Of a DNA stretch of 39,673 nucleotides, positions 6,973-14,213 are shown piece by piece. Both the position numbers and the translations under genes were made by a program. The notes beneath the pieces were generated by a model. The model was not told the origin of the DNA. It ran no database searches and was given only the letters and a program-made list of their open reading frames with translations. Source of the stretch: a virus. The DNA is taken from IMG/VR virus record IMGVR_UViG_3300023179_000237, positions 1 to 39,673 of that record. One strand, written 5' to 3'. Within the stretch, counting starts at the first letter, position 1, and each line of letters begins with the position of its first letter.

Positions 6973-7416
6973 ATGAAAACTTCCACCGTAAAAGTTGATA
7001 ACAAAGGAAACAAGTATTGGTATCTCAACGGCAAACAGCACCGTGAAGATGGACCTGCAGTTGAATATGCCAACGGAAGCAAGGAATGGTGGATCAACGA
7101 CAAACGTCACCGTGAAGATGGACCTGCGGTTGAATATACCGACGGATACAAGAGTTGGTATCTCAACGGCAAACAGCACCGTGAAGATGGACCTGCGGTT
7201 GAATCTGACAACGGAAGCAAGGAATGGTGGATCAACGACAAACGTCACCGTGAAGATGGACCTGCGGTTGAATATACCGACGGAAACAAGTATTGGTATC
7301 TCAACGGCAAACTTGTGACTGAACAGGATGTGCTTAATTCTTCACAAACTATTGAGATTGATGGAGTTAAGTATTCACTTGCACAAATCAAGGCCGCGTT
7401 GAAGAAAGTGGCTTGA
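6973..7416 (+). CDS. REDGPA-repeat protein
   Basis: 147 residues made of five roughly 23-residue repeats, each with HREDGPAVE followed by a Trp/Tyr-rich strand (WYLNGKQ or EWWINDKR). The two unit types alternate. This is the MORN/YwqK-like repeat common in phage hypothetical proteins. A unique C-terminus (TIEIDGVKYSLAQIKAALKK) resembles a short helical cap. The repeats are also nearly identical as DNA, pointing to recent duplication. Function unknown. The TGA stop is within TTGACT. Confidence 0.75.
   Translation: MKTSTVKVDNKGNKYWYLNGKQHREDGPAVEYANGSKEWWINDKRHREDGPAVEYTDGYKSWYLNGKQHREDGPAVESDNGSKEWWINDKRHREDGPAVEYTDGNKYWYLNGKLVTEQDVLNSSQTIEIDGVKYSLAQIKAALKKVA
7033..7317 (+). repeat. 69-nt tandem repeat inside the REDGPA gene
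   Basis: About four copies of a 69-nt unit (core CACCGTGAAGATGGACCTGC), arranged as alternating A and B types so that a 138-nt pair is also repeated. Differences between copies are few, which suggests copy number can change by recombination. Confidence 0.75.
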
Positions 7417-7449
7417 CTTTTTATAAAAACCCTCTATACTGATCGCACA

Positions 7450-7707
7450 ATGAAGACCGACCTTCTCAAGCTGATAGAAACCTCGGAACTGAGTTCGGCC
7501 GTCCAATTCCTTCAACGACAACACGATATAGAGCCCTATAACTACGATCTTTGTGTTAGGAGTTCACGGTTTTACTTTGATGTGGTTCTTGCTAAACCAG
7601 CATCCCATTCTTTTTGGTCGTTACGAGTGTCCAATATAGAGGTGTTTAGGGGAAAATCTCGACAGAGCTGTATTGATTTCTTAAAAGACTCTCTTGACTC
7701 TCGATAA
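7450..7707 (+). CDS. hypothetical protein
   Basis: 85 residues, MKTDLLKLIETSELSS, then an aromatic-rich beta portion. The ATG is 9 nt after TATACT. The next promoter's TTGACT lies inside its final codons, and its stop TAA is in that promoter's spacer. No family is recognised. Confidence 0.65.
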   Translation: MKTDLLKLIETSELSSAVQFLQRQHDIEPYNYDLCVRSSRFYFDVVLAKPASHSFWSLRVSNIEVFRGKSRQSCIDFLKDSLDSR

Positions 7708-7721
7708 AAATAGTATAAACT
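7694..7721 (+). promoter_or_regulatory. promoter driving a 12-codon ORF
   Basis: TTGACT (7694-7699), 16-nt spacer, TAAACT (7716-7721). The upstream gene reads through the -35 box and stops in the spacer. Ten bases after the -10 box comes GTG at 7732. Confidence 0.65.
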
Positions 7722-7731
7722 ATTTAAACGT

Positions 7732-7770
7732 GTGAAGGAAATTCTTATACTTTTGAAGAAGAAGGATTGA
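7732..7770 (+). CDS. 12-codon leaderless mini-ORF (GTG start)
   Basis: Encodes (V/M)KEILILLKKKD. The GTG sits exactly where other modules have ATG, and the TGA stop is part of the next TTGACT. The whole cassette, promoter to promoter, is only about 70 bases. The short hydrophobic-basic peptide resembles an amphipathic helix. It may be a real micropeptide or a remnant. Confidence 0.4.
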   Translation: MKEILILLKKKD

Positions 7771-7803
7771 CTTTCTGTAATAACCAGATAAACTATTTCC
7801 ACA

Positions 7804-8028
7804 ATGAAAATCAAGTTCAAACAAGACGTTGAATTGCAAATCGTGGTTGATTTCGATCAGGAGACTGACCAACCAGATTACGAAACCGTTACCTTCCTCC
7901 AAGACGATGAAACTGACATTGACATTTGCGACGCTTCAGAACCTCTTTTGGCCCGAGAGATTCAATTTGGAGATGGTTCGGTTGCTTTCGTCACCCCCGA
8001 TTTTTGGTCTGTGGTGGAGATTCTGTAA
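7804..8028 (+). CDS. small acidic hypothetical protein
   Basis: 74 residues, very acidic (QETDQPDYETVTFLQDDETD). Start 9 nt after TAAACT. Strong negative charge and small size would fit a DNA mimic or an inhibitor, but there is no sequence evidence for a partner. Confidence 0.65.
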   Translation: MKIKFKQDVELQIVVDFDQETDQPDYETVTFLQDDETDIDICDASEPLLAREIQFGDGSVAFVTPDFWSVVEIL

Positions 8029-8046
8029 ATTTCTGACTTTTTTTGT

Positions 8047-8340
8047 ATGAAAATCGAAAACCTGAACAAGGCTTTACAACTCGCGGAACAACTTAAACAA
8101 GTGGATAAGGCGATAACGCAACTTTCCATCCCACTAACACAGTTCACGACAAATTCTCCGAACTGGGGAATTTCATCGGAAACAGCGTTGTATCAACTCC
8201 ATATGACACAGTATCAAGATGGGTCCGGATTCAAGGTGGATTTGACTGGATGTTGTGTCGGATTGGAAGTCCTCAAATATGCTGAACAGCTTCTGATTGC
8301 AAAACGGAGAGGCATTCAGTTGGAGATTAAATCCCTTTGA
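8047..8340 (+). CDS. hypothetical protein
   Basis: 97 residues with an N-terminal coiled-coil-like helix (LNKALQLAEQLKQVDKAITQL), a central beta part and a C-terminal helix (YAEQLLIAKRRGIQLEI). It lies between 7804 and 8344 with short gaps and no Shine-Dalgarno, so it is probably co-transcribed. Confidence 0.65.
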   Translation: MKIENLNKALQLAEQLKQVDKAITQLSIPLTQFTTNSPNWGISSETALYQLHMTQYQDGSGFKVDLTGCCVGLEVLKYAEQLLIAKRRGIQLEIKSL

Positions 8341-8343
8341 AAT

Positions 8344-8571
8344 ATGACCCCAGAAGACCAGCAACGTAAATTCGACACTCAACTCGTTCCTCTTACTGAC
8401 CGGCAATCAAGGGGAATCGATCCGATTGTGAAGAACGCGGTCACTTGTAGAATCTGTGGAAGTCCGGCAGCACGTTACATTTACACGTTTGAATGTCAGA
8501 CCAACTCCGGTCACGTTGCTGACCTTATGACGGGAATCTTTTCCGATTTGACTCCACCAGAGAGGGCTTGA
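8344..8571 (+). CDS. hypothetical protein with a CxxC pair
   Basis: 75 residues. CRICGSPAARYIYTFEC gives a CxxC plus a further Cys, possibly a partial zinc knuckle. ATG four bases after the previous stop. Ends PPERA with TGA inside the next TTGACT. Confidence 0.6.
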   Translation: MTPEDQQRKFDTQLVPLTDRQSRGIDPIVKNAVTCRICGSPAARYIYTFECQTNSGHVADLMTGIFSDLTPPERA

Positions 8572-8595
8572 CTTTCTATAAAATGGGTTCATACT
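8568..8595 (+). promoter_or_regulatory. promoter overlapping the upstream stop
   Basis: TTGACT (8568-8573), spacer TTCTATAAAATGGGTT, CATACT (8590-8595), then GTATCCACA and ATG at 8605. A near-consensus copy of the module. Confidence 0.8.
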
Positions 8596-8604
8596 GTATC
8601 CACA

Positions 8605-8910
8605 ATGAAGCTATTCACTAAAGAAATCAACGAGAAATTGTCGAAGTGTGGTTACGATCACAAACGTCCGGTCTTCAAGTTGTTCACCCCCTGGTCCAAC
8701 TGCACGTGGTTGGTGACTGGTGAGGAAGATGGAATTTTGTATGGGTGGGGAGATTTGGGAATGCAGTGTGTTGAGTGGGGCGGTTTGTTCTCTCGTGAGG
8801 AAGTGGAATCTATTAAGGGTCCTTTCGGTTTGAAGATTGAACGGGATCTCCACTTTAAGGATGACGGTGTGACGGATTACGGTTCGCTGGAAACCCTTGC
8901 CGGAATTTAA
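8605..8910 (+). CDS. DUF2958 family protein
   Basis: 101 residues. MKLFTKEINEKL, VFKLFTPWSNCTWLVTGEEDG, LYGWGDLGMQCVEWG and the end FGLKIERDLHFK follow the DUF2958 pattern found in phages and conjugative elements. The biochemical function of the family is not known to me. The promoter sits directly upstream and the mRNA is predicted leaderless. Confidence 0.75.
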   Translation: MKLFTKEINEKLSKCGYDHKRPVFKLFTPWSNCTWLVTGEEDGILYGWGDLGMQCVEWGGLFSREEVESIKGPFGLKIERDLHFKDDGVTDYGSLETLAGI

Positions 8911-8913
8911 CTT

Positions 8914-9087
8914 ATGAACGAAGATCCCGAATACAAAATCGCCTCACTCATCTACTTCAAGGATGACGTTCAGATGGAACGTGTTATGAAGTGGATCAAG
9001 GCTCTGGAAGAGAAGGGTGTTATCGACGGTCACGACACCCGTGAATACATCTCTAACTATGGAGATCCGTGTTGGTATATCCCTTGA
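8914..9087 (+). CDS. hypothetical protein
   Basis: 57 residues, MNEDPEYKIASLIYF. ATG three bases after the previous stop with no ribosome-binding site. Helix VQMERVMKWIKALEEKG then GHDTREYISNYGDPCWYIP. The layout resembles a small alpha/beta phage protein. Function unknown. Confidence 0.6.
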   Translation: MNEDPEYKIASLIYFKDDVQMERVMKWIKALEEKGVIDGHDTREYISNYGDPCWYIP

Positions 9088-9093
9088 AACTGC

Positions 9094-9321
9094 ATGAACA
9101 TCAACGAGATACGTTTGGAATTGCTCGATATGGCTGACGACCTTGATGGGTGCGTCATTGACAATGGTCCGATGGGTGAATATCAACCGCATGCGGACAA
9201 AGCCCGGAGGCTCCGTAGCCTTGCCCGTGAATTAAAGGAAGTCACTGGAAATTCGGGTAATGAACGAAGAAAATGTGGTCCGCACGCGGATTTCCGTGAC
9301 ATTCCTTGGCCAACTCGGTGA
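9094..9321 (+). CDS. conserved phage protein of unknown function
   Basis: 75 residues. LELLDMADDLDGCVIDNG and HADKARRLRSLARELKE recall a helical phage family with a polar, charged pattern. It lies six bases after the previous stop. No catalytic motif is visible. Confidence 0.6.
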   Translation: MNINEIRLELLDMADDLDGCVIDNGPMGEYQPHADKARRLRSLARELKEVTGNSGNERRKCGPHADFRDIPWPTR

Positions 9322-9366
9322 TAAGGGATTGACTTTTTATCGTTCTCGGTTTAATGTATTCAAACA

Positions 9367-9591
9367 ATGAACGCGTGGAACCAGAAAGAGATGGATATGG
9401 ACGATTCTGGTCTTTTGGAGTCGTGTGACTGTTGTAACCGATTGATCCATAATTGGAATTGGATGCACATGAGCTTTCTCGACTTCGATGGAAAAGTTCG
9501 GTGTATTTGGTGCAAATCAGAATTCGTCAAGGAATGTGTGATGAAGAAAGAATTTGATAAAATCGGTTCTTCAGAGATTGACATTTTGTAG
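9367..9591 (+). CDS. small zinc-binding protein
   Basis: 74 residues. CDCCNRLIHNWNWMHMSF with a later CIWC forms a treble-clef or zinc-ribbon style CxxC...CxxC. Promoter TTGACT...TAATGT with CAAACAATG. Stop TAG lies in the spacer of the following promoter, whose TTGACA is inside the last codons. Confidence 0.65.
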   Translation: MNAWNQKEMDMDDSGLLESCDCCNRLIHNWNWMHMSFLDFDGKVRCIWCKSEFVKECVMKKEFDKIGSSEIDIL

Positions 9592-9616
9592 AAGTCAACT
9601 ACTATTTATTAGAGTT

Positions 9617-9757
9617 ATGGGAAAATCATATAAAGAACGTCCTGACAAATTCAAGGGCCGTTACAACTCCAAGAAAAAGGGAAACCAAAAGAAGTCTTGG
9701 AAAGACGAAAAGCCTGAGGAAGATTTCAACCCGTCGGTTGAGAGTTGGGATCGATAA
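9617..9757 (+). CDS. small highly basic protein
   Basis: 46 residues, MGKSYKERPDKFKGRYNSKK, very rich in Lys and Arg then acidic at the end (EEDFNPSVESWDR). Probably nucleic-acid or ribosome associated (inference). ATG follows the promoter TTGACA near 9578. Confidence 0.6.
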   Translation: MGKSYKERPDKFKGRYNSKKKGNQKKSWKDEKPEEDFNPSVESWDR

Positions 9758-9796
9758 GGCTTGACTGACGAATTTATTTATTATACACTTTTGACC

Positions 9797-9928
9797 ATGA
9801 AAGTCACCAAAGCGTATAAGTCGGTCAGAAAGACGTGGGGTGAGTTAAACCCAGTCTCCCGTGTCGTCCAATCCAAGAAGGGTTATCGTCGTCACGAGAA
9901 GTTCAAGAACGTGAACCGTGAGGAATAA
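9797..9928 (+). CDS. small basic protein
   Basis: 43 residues, MKVTKAYKSVRKTWGELNPV then YRRHEKFKNVNREE. Strongly basic. Promoter TTGACT...TACACT with ATG 7 nt later. Together with 9617 it makes a pair of tiny basic proteins. Function unknown. Confidence 0.6.
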   Translation: MKVTKAYKSVRKTWGELNPVSRVVQSKKGYRRHEKFKNVNREE

Positions 9929-9932
9929 CACT

Positions 9933-10136
9933 ATGGATAACACAAAAACCAAAGACACTCAGAGATACGAACTTGCTGCCACATTTCTCCTCAGCAAGCT
10001 CCCTTATTGGAAACGTGAAGCGGTGAAAGAAGACCGTGCTTCCGGCAACTTCGATAGTCGTGTGATGGAAGAGTTCGCCAAGAGTGTGGTTGAACTTGCC
10101 GAGAGTGACAAGGAAATCTTTGTCACCACGGAATAA
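9933..10136 (+). CDS. hypothetical helical protein
   Basis: 67 residues. ATG four bases after the previous stop. Helical with alternating charge (LLSKLPYWKREAVKEDRASG; EEFAKSVVELAESDKE). No family is recognised. Confidence 0.6.
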   Translation: MDNTKTKDTQRYELAATFLLSKLPYWKREAVKEDRASGNFDSRVMEEFAKSVVELAESDKEIFVTTE

Positions 10137-10167
10137 GATTTCCAAAATAAAATAAATCGTTTCGGCA

Positions 10168-10262
10168 GACCGTCCTACTAATTATCGGACAGAATTGGTT
10201 CGCTTCGCTCACGAACGAAACAATCGCTTCGCTCAGAAGCGCCTTCCGCTGGACGGGAAATA
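10168..10262 (+). ncRNA. possible structured RNA with three-way junction
   Basis: In a 190-nt gap between genes, CCGTCC (about 10171) pairs with GGACGG (about 10253) and encloses GTCC/GGAC and two hairpins GTTCG/CGAAC and CGCTT/AAGCG whose loops share CGCTCA. The nested, compact pairing suggests a folded RNA or a 3' UTR element of the upstream gene. Confidence 0.35.
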
Positions 10263-10335
10263 GTTAGAAATAGGATCGGTGCTGTACAGAAAATTGTTGA
10301 CATTCTTTTAATTCCAGATAAACTCCCAGAACATT

Positions 10336-10689
10336 ATGAAATGGTTTCAATACACGCAGAATAACTCAGGTGGTTCCTTTGTAAACGACGCAAATGTATC
10401 CAACTACGTTCTTATTCAGGCACCCAACAACACTTTAGCAGACAGCATCGCTGAGGCCATTGTGGGAATCTACTTTAACGGTGTAGAGGATGGACGGGAT
10501 TGTGATTGCTGCGGCGACCGGTGGAGTGCAGCGTGGTCGCAAGGGTATTCTGAACCGCTTGTGTATGGCAAGCCGCCTGCTAACTACGGTGATGAATGTG
10601 TCCGAATCTATCCTTTTGGTTCATTCAATCCGGTCAGCATCAAGGATTTGGAGAATCTTCCGAAACCGATGGTGATTGAACCAAGTTGA
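10336..10689 (+). CDS. conserved phage protein of unknown function
   Basis: 117 residues. N-terminus MKWFQYTQNNSGGSFVND and the Cys-rich GVEDGRDCDCCGDRWS are hallmarks of a phage family with a probable metal-binding CxCC loop. Promoter TTGACA...TAAACT with ATG 11 nt later. Function unknown. Confidence 0.7.
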   Translation: MKWFQYTQNNSGGSFVNDANVSNYVLIQAPNNTLADSIAEAIVGIYFNGVEDGRDCDCCGDRWSAAWSQGYSEPLVYGKPPANYGDECVRIYPFGSFNPVSIKDLENLPKPMVIEPS

Positions 10690-10733
10690 TAAATTTCCAA
10701 GAAGTTTCTTAATTGGTGTCACTATGTATTGGC

Positions 10734-11411
10734 ATGAAATCATGCAAAACGTGTGGCGTAGAAAAGCCTTTTACGGAATTTGGGGTAAATAAAACCTACA
10801 AGGATGGTCACAGTGGAAGGTGTAAATCGTGTTCAAAGATTTACTTAAAGGATTATTATTCGAGGAATAAAGATGACTTAAACGCTAAAGGTAGAACTAG
10901 ATACGCCCAAAATAAACAACCATATCTCGACAGAGCAAAAAAACAACGAGAATCTGACCCGATTAGGACAAAAGAATACCTTAAACAGTGGAGACGGGAT
11001 AACCGAGACTACCTTAATCAGCAGATGGTTAATAGGTTGCACATAGACCCGGAGTTTAAGTTAAAACACACGTTACGCCGTCAGTTAAGGAAACATTTGA
11101 TGGGAGAAAAAGATAATACATCCACTTTTAGTAAATACCTTGGATGTTCAATTGAGTTTTTAAGAGGATATTTCGAGTCTCAGTTTCGTGATGGAATGAC
11201 GTGGGATAATCATGGAAAGGTGTGGCACATAGACCATATTTTGCCTTGTAGATCCTTTAATTTGACGAAGGAAGAAGATCGACATAAATGTTTCCATTAC
11301 AGTAACTTACAACCACTTTTAGTTATGGAAAATTTATCAAAACTAGACCTACTTCCCGATGGTTCGTATGCCAGACACAAAAAAGACGCCGGTGAGAACG
11401 AATTTTTTTGA
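10734..11411 (+). CDS. HNH endonuclease
   Basis: 225 residues. Two CxxC pairs (CKTCGVEK, CKSCSKIY) form an N-terminal zinc finger, then a basic linker, then an HNH core WHIDHILPCRSF with HYSNLQPL. This is the phage-type free-standing homing or recombination endonuclease. Start chosen at 10734; the frame from 10713 is less likely. It is more AT-rich than its neighbours, consistent with mobility. Its TGA stop overlaps the TTGACA of the following ligase promoter. Confidence 0.85.
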   Translation: MKSCKTCGVEKPFTEFGVNKTYKDGHSGRCKSCSKIYLKDYYSRNKDDLNAKGRTRYAQNKQPYLDRAKKQRESDPIRTKEYLKQWRRDNRDYLNQQMVNRLHIDPEFKLKHTLRRQLRKHLMGEKDNTSTFSKYLGCSIEFLRGYFESQFRDGMTWDNHGKVWHIDHILPCRSFNLTKEEDRHKCFHYSNLQPLLVMENLSKLDLLPDGSYARHKKDAGENEFF

Positions 11412-11441
11412 CATTTTGTAAAAATCACGTAATATCTTCGT

Positions 11442-12527
11442 ATGGTTACTGATTTAACAGTTATCGACGAGACTCAATTTGACGTTGTTCCACATCTTCT
11501 TTGTGGGGAAACCGTTTATCTCGTGACTCCAAAAAGAATGGGGGTAAATTGGAATCAATCAAATAAAATTTTTCGTTCGAGTGTGTGGAATTCTAGTGGA
11601 GAACTCATAAGCGCTTCGTTTTTTAAATTTGTAAACTGGGGAGAGAAGCCTGAGGTTTTCCCTGTGCCACATTCCCTTCACGGTGCGACGATTGTTGAGA
11701 AGTTGGATGGTTCTCTTTTGATTGTTTCCAAGTATAAGGGCGAGTTCATCATTCGGACTCGTGGCACGGTTGACGCAACCAAGCTCGATAACGGTCACGA
11801 GATTGAACTGTTTAAGTCGAAGCATTCTTTGGTCTTGAATCATGATATGTCCGAGACTTGGGATCACTCGGTTCTTTTTGAGTGGACCACTCCAACCAAT
11901 CGGATTGTTATTGACTACGGGACTGAACCAGAGTGGAAGTTGATTGGTTTGATTTACCACGACGATTATTCTCTCGCTGGGCAAGACACTTTGGATTTTG
12001 TTGCGAACAAGCTGAACCTTCGTCGACCGGAGACTTTCACTTTCCGTTCAACTGAGGAACTTATCTCTTCCGTTGAACAGTGGAAGGGCAAGGAAGGTGT
12101 TTGTGTCTATTCCAAGGCTGGGCAGGAAATCCACAAGGTTAAGGGGTTTGAATATCTCAAGCTTCACTACTTCAAGTCTAACGCAACTTTTGAAAACACG
12201 GTTGACCTTTTCTTTGAATTCGGTATGCCTACCTATCAAGAATTTCAAACCAAATTGGTAGAACATTTCGATTGGGAATGTGCGAATATGGTTCTCGGAT
12301 TTACCTCCACGATCTGTGACGGATTTAAGGAAGTGAACAAGATAGTTTCTTCTATGAAGGAATACGTCGAACCTCTAAAGACTGTATCCCGCAAGGAAGC
12401 TGCTCAAAAGATTCTCGGTTCATTTGCAAATACCAATCGTGGGTCGTACTGTTTCCAACTGCTCGATGGTAAGATTCTTGATAAGGATTGTTTGAAGAAG
12501 CTTTTGTATCAGGTTACCAAAAAGTGA
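11442..12527 (+). CDS. RNA ligase, T4 Rnl1-like
   Basis: 361 residues, close to the size of T4 RNA ligase 1. Motif I is VEKLDGSLL with Lys87 as the likely adenylation site, then IIRTRG (about 104), VLFEWTTP (about 147), EGVCVY (about 220) and the motif V region HKVKGFEYLKLHYF (about 232-243). It acts in the cytoplasm to seal broken RNA; in T4 the partner role is tRNA repair after anticodon nuclease attack. It lies in the same window as about 35 tRNA genes. The promoter TTGACA...TAATAT ends 6 nt before ATG. Confidence 0.85.
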   Translation: MVTDLTVIDETQFDVVPHLLCGETVYLVTPKRMGVNWNQSNKIFRSSVWNSSGELISASFFKFVNWGEKPEVFPVPHSLHGATIVEKLDGSLLIVSKYKGEFIIRTRGTVDATKLDNGHEIELFKSKHSLVLNHDMSETWDHSVLFEWTTPTNRIVIDYGTEPEWKLIGLIYHDDYSLAGQDTLDFVANKLNLRRPETFTFRSTEELISSVEQWKGKEGVCVYSKAGQEIHKVKGFEYLKLHYFKSNATFENTVDLFFEFGMPTYQEFQTKLVEHFDWECANMVLGFTSTICDGFKEVNKIVSSMKEYVEPLKTVSRKEAAQKILGSFANTNRGSYCFQLLDGKILDKDCLKKLLYQVTKK

Positions 12528-12580
12528 TTACGACACTATTTGTCACAAAATTTGATTGAATCATAATCCAACTCATATTT

Positions 12581-13183
12581 ATGAGTATGGATGATCTACT
12601 TTACACACGAAAACGAAAACACAAAAGTCATAATCGAAAAGATTACACTGGCCAAAAGTTCGGAAAATTGACTTGTGTAGAATTCGTCGGATTATCAGGC
12701 TCACCTCGTTCACTGAAAAGCGTTTGGAAATTTAAGTGCGACTGTGGAAACATTATAGATAAAGTCATCTATGATATAAAGAATGGAAAAGTCAAATCAT
12801 GTGGATGTTTAAATCGTGCTTGTGGGAAAGATTCTCCTCATTGGAAAGGATGTGGGGAAATCTCCGCTACATTTTTCAAAAGCGTAAAATTAGGCGCCGT
12901 AGAACGGTCTTTAGAGCTCAGTGTAACTATTGAACACATCTGGGATTTGTTTCTCAAACAAAACAGACGTTGTGCTTTAACCGGCATGGAAATATGGTTT
13001 TACGCAAAAGATGTAGGACAAACGGCTTCGTTGGATAGAATAGACAGCAATAAAGGATATGTGGAAGGAAACCTCCAATGGGTCCACAAGTCGATAAACG
13101 TGATGAAATGGGATCTCGACCAGTCTTTGTTTCTGGACTACGTTAAAAAAATCTATGAACATCGTCTTCTTTCGGTTAAGTAA
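12581..13183 (+). CDS. HNH-type homing endonuclease
   Basis: 200 residues. N-terminal GQKFGKLTCVEFVG and CDCGNIIDKV...KSCGCLN are the DNA-binding and zinc region seen in phage homing endonucleases; the C-terminal half has CALTGMEI, ASLDRIDSNKGYVEGNLQWV, the HNH-like catalytic region with Asn/Asp. AT-rich, with no module-type promoter, which fits a mobile insertion. Confidence 0.8.
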   Translation: MSMDDLLYTRKRKHKSHNRKDYTGQKFGKLTCVEFVGLSGSPRSLKSVWKFKCDCGNIIDKVIYDIKNGKVKSCGCLNRACGKDSPHWKGCGEISATFFKSVKLGAVERSLELSVTIEHIWDLFLKQNRRCALTGMEIWFYAKDVGQTASLDRIDSNKGYVEGNLQWVHKSINVMKWDLDQSLFLDYVKKIYEHRLLSVK

Positions 13184-13194
13184 CGGCCGGGAAT

Positions 13195-13240
13195 GGGCCA
13201 GGTTCGCTTAGGGTTTAACTCTAAGGTCTGAACCTGGTCC
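13195..13240 (+). other. long stem-loop after the HNH gene
   Basis: GGCCAGGTTC pairs with GAACCTGGTCC, and inside it CTTAGGG pairs with CTCTAAG around a TTTAA loop. The 5' arm sequence GGCCAGGTTCGCTTAGGGT is shared with the element at 20203. No T tract follows. It is located about 50 nt before a standard promoter. Confidence 0.55.
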
Positions 13241-13318
13241 AAGGTCACGATTATGAATGCGGTCAATTCTATTCAAGAGGCTTGACTTTCTATAAAAACG
13301 GTCTAAACTGGTTTCACA

Positions 13319-13471
13319 ATGAATAAAGAACAACTCATTCTCTTCATCGAGACTCAGATCCGTAAGTTACGTGAACTGGACCAAGTGGTTATGCCTGCCA
13401 TTGCTGCTCGCAGGATCATCGAAGCCGAGGCTGCCTTGGAGCTCGCTCGGAAAATGTTGCTTCTCAAGTAA
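13319..13471 (+). CDS. small helical protein
   Basis: 50 residues, MNKEQLILFIETQIRKLREL then a second helix IAARRIIEAEAALELARKML. Probably a helical hairpin. Promoter GGCTTGACTTTCTATAAAA...TAAACT with TTTCACAATG. Followed six bases later by 13477, so the two are co-transcribed. Confidence 0.65.
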   Translation: MNKEQLILFIETQIRKLRELDQVVMPAIAARRIIEAEAALELARKMLLLK

Positions 13472-13476
13472 AACCT

Positions 13477-13899
13477 ATGACCATCGCACAGGAAATCGCA
13501 AACTATCGGAAATCTCTCGAAGTCGAAAAGAATCGGCAATCCGAAAACGAGAGGATTAAACTGGCTGTCGAAACTCAGGCAGCCATAACCAAAGCCATCA
13601 GTTTCAATACTAGGCAGGAAATTATTTCTGCTGCATGTAAGGGAGAGAAGTCGTTCGTGATATGCACCACCGATAACGTGCCTTCCAAAGATGGTCGTTC
13701 TTTGTATTCTCTGTGTCCCGTCGGCCGGTCCGGGCGTGCGGGTGCCGGTGAGGTTTATCCGGGTAAGATTTACGACGCATATCCTGCATTTGCAATTATT
13801 CGTGACCATTACGAAAAAGAAGGGCTTAAGGTAGGAATCCAAACGAATTACAGTTCCGGCGGAGAATCTGACTGGGTTGAGTTGATTGTGGTTCTTTAA
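13477..13899 (+). CDS. hypothetical protein
   Basis: 140 residues. An N-terminal charged coiled-coil (YRKSLEVEKNRQSENERIK) is followed by an alpha/beta part with SFVICTTDNVPS and GRSGRAGAGEVY. No known catalytic motif is evident. Second gene of a two-gene unit with 13319. Confidence 0.65.
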   Translation: MTIAQEIANYRKSLEVEKNRQSENERIKLAVETQAAITKAISFNTRQEIISAACKGEKSFVICTTDNVPSKDGRSLYSLCPVGRSGRAGAGEVYPGKIYDAYPAFAIIRDHYEKEGLKVGIQTNYSSGGESDWVELIVVL

Positions 13900-13942
13900 T
13901 TAAGTTGACTTTTCATAAATCCGTTGTAACCTATATTCATCT

Positions 13943-14188
13943 ATGACAAAAATTAGAATCTATCTTACTATCTCGGTGTTGATTGTTGCAGCAGTGGCCA
14001 TAACATTCTTCGATTTCTTTTATTCTCCAATCACGGGAACTGTCACAACCAATGCATTAAATGGTGGTGTGGCTGAATATGGCATGGCACGATTCGTTCA
14101 AAACGGTCATTTCACAAAAATAATCCAACTCACAGCCATCGGGATACTGTCCTGTATTTGGGTTCCATTTATCATCCATGGCAAGTAA
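13943..14188 (+). CDS. two-helix membrane protein
   Basis: 81 residues with an N-terminal membrane helix (IYLTISVLIVAAVAITFFDFF) and a second near the C-terminus (IIQLTAIGILSCIWVPFII). Promoter TTGACT...TAACCT with ATG 10 nt later. The neighbouring band-7 lipoprotein suggests a membrane-associated pair. Confidence 0.65.
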   Translation: MTKIRIYLTISVLIVAAVAITFFDFFYSPITGTVTTNALNGGVAEYGMARFVQNGHFTKIIQLTAIGILSCIWVPFIIHGK

Positions 14189-14213
14189 TTTCGGTCAAAA
14201 CAAAAAACAAAAC

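Noticed and set aside
6973-7416. CRISPR-like repeat at the REDGPA gene
   Set aside because: The repeats are contiguous coding units, without spacers.
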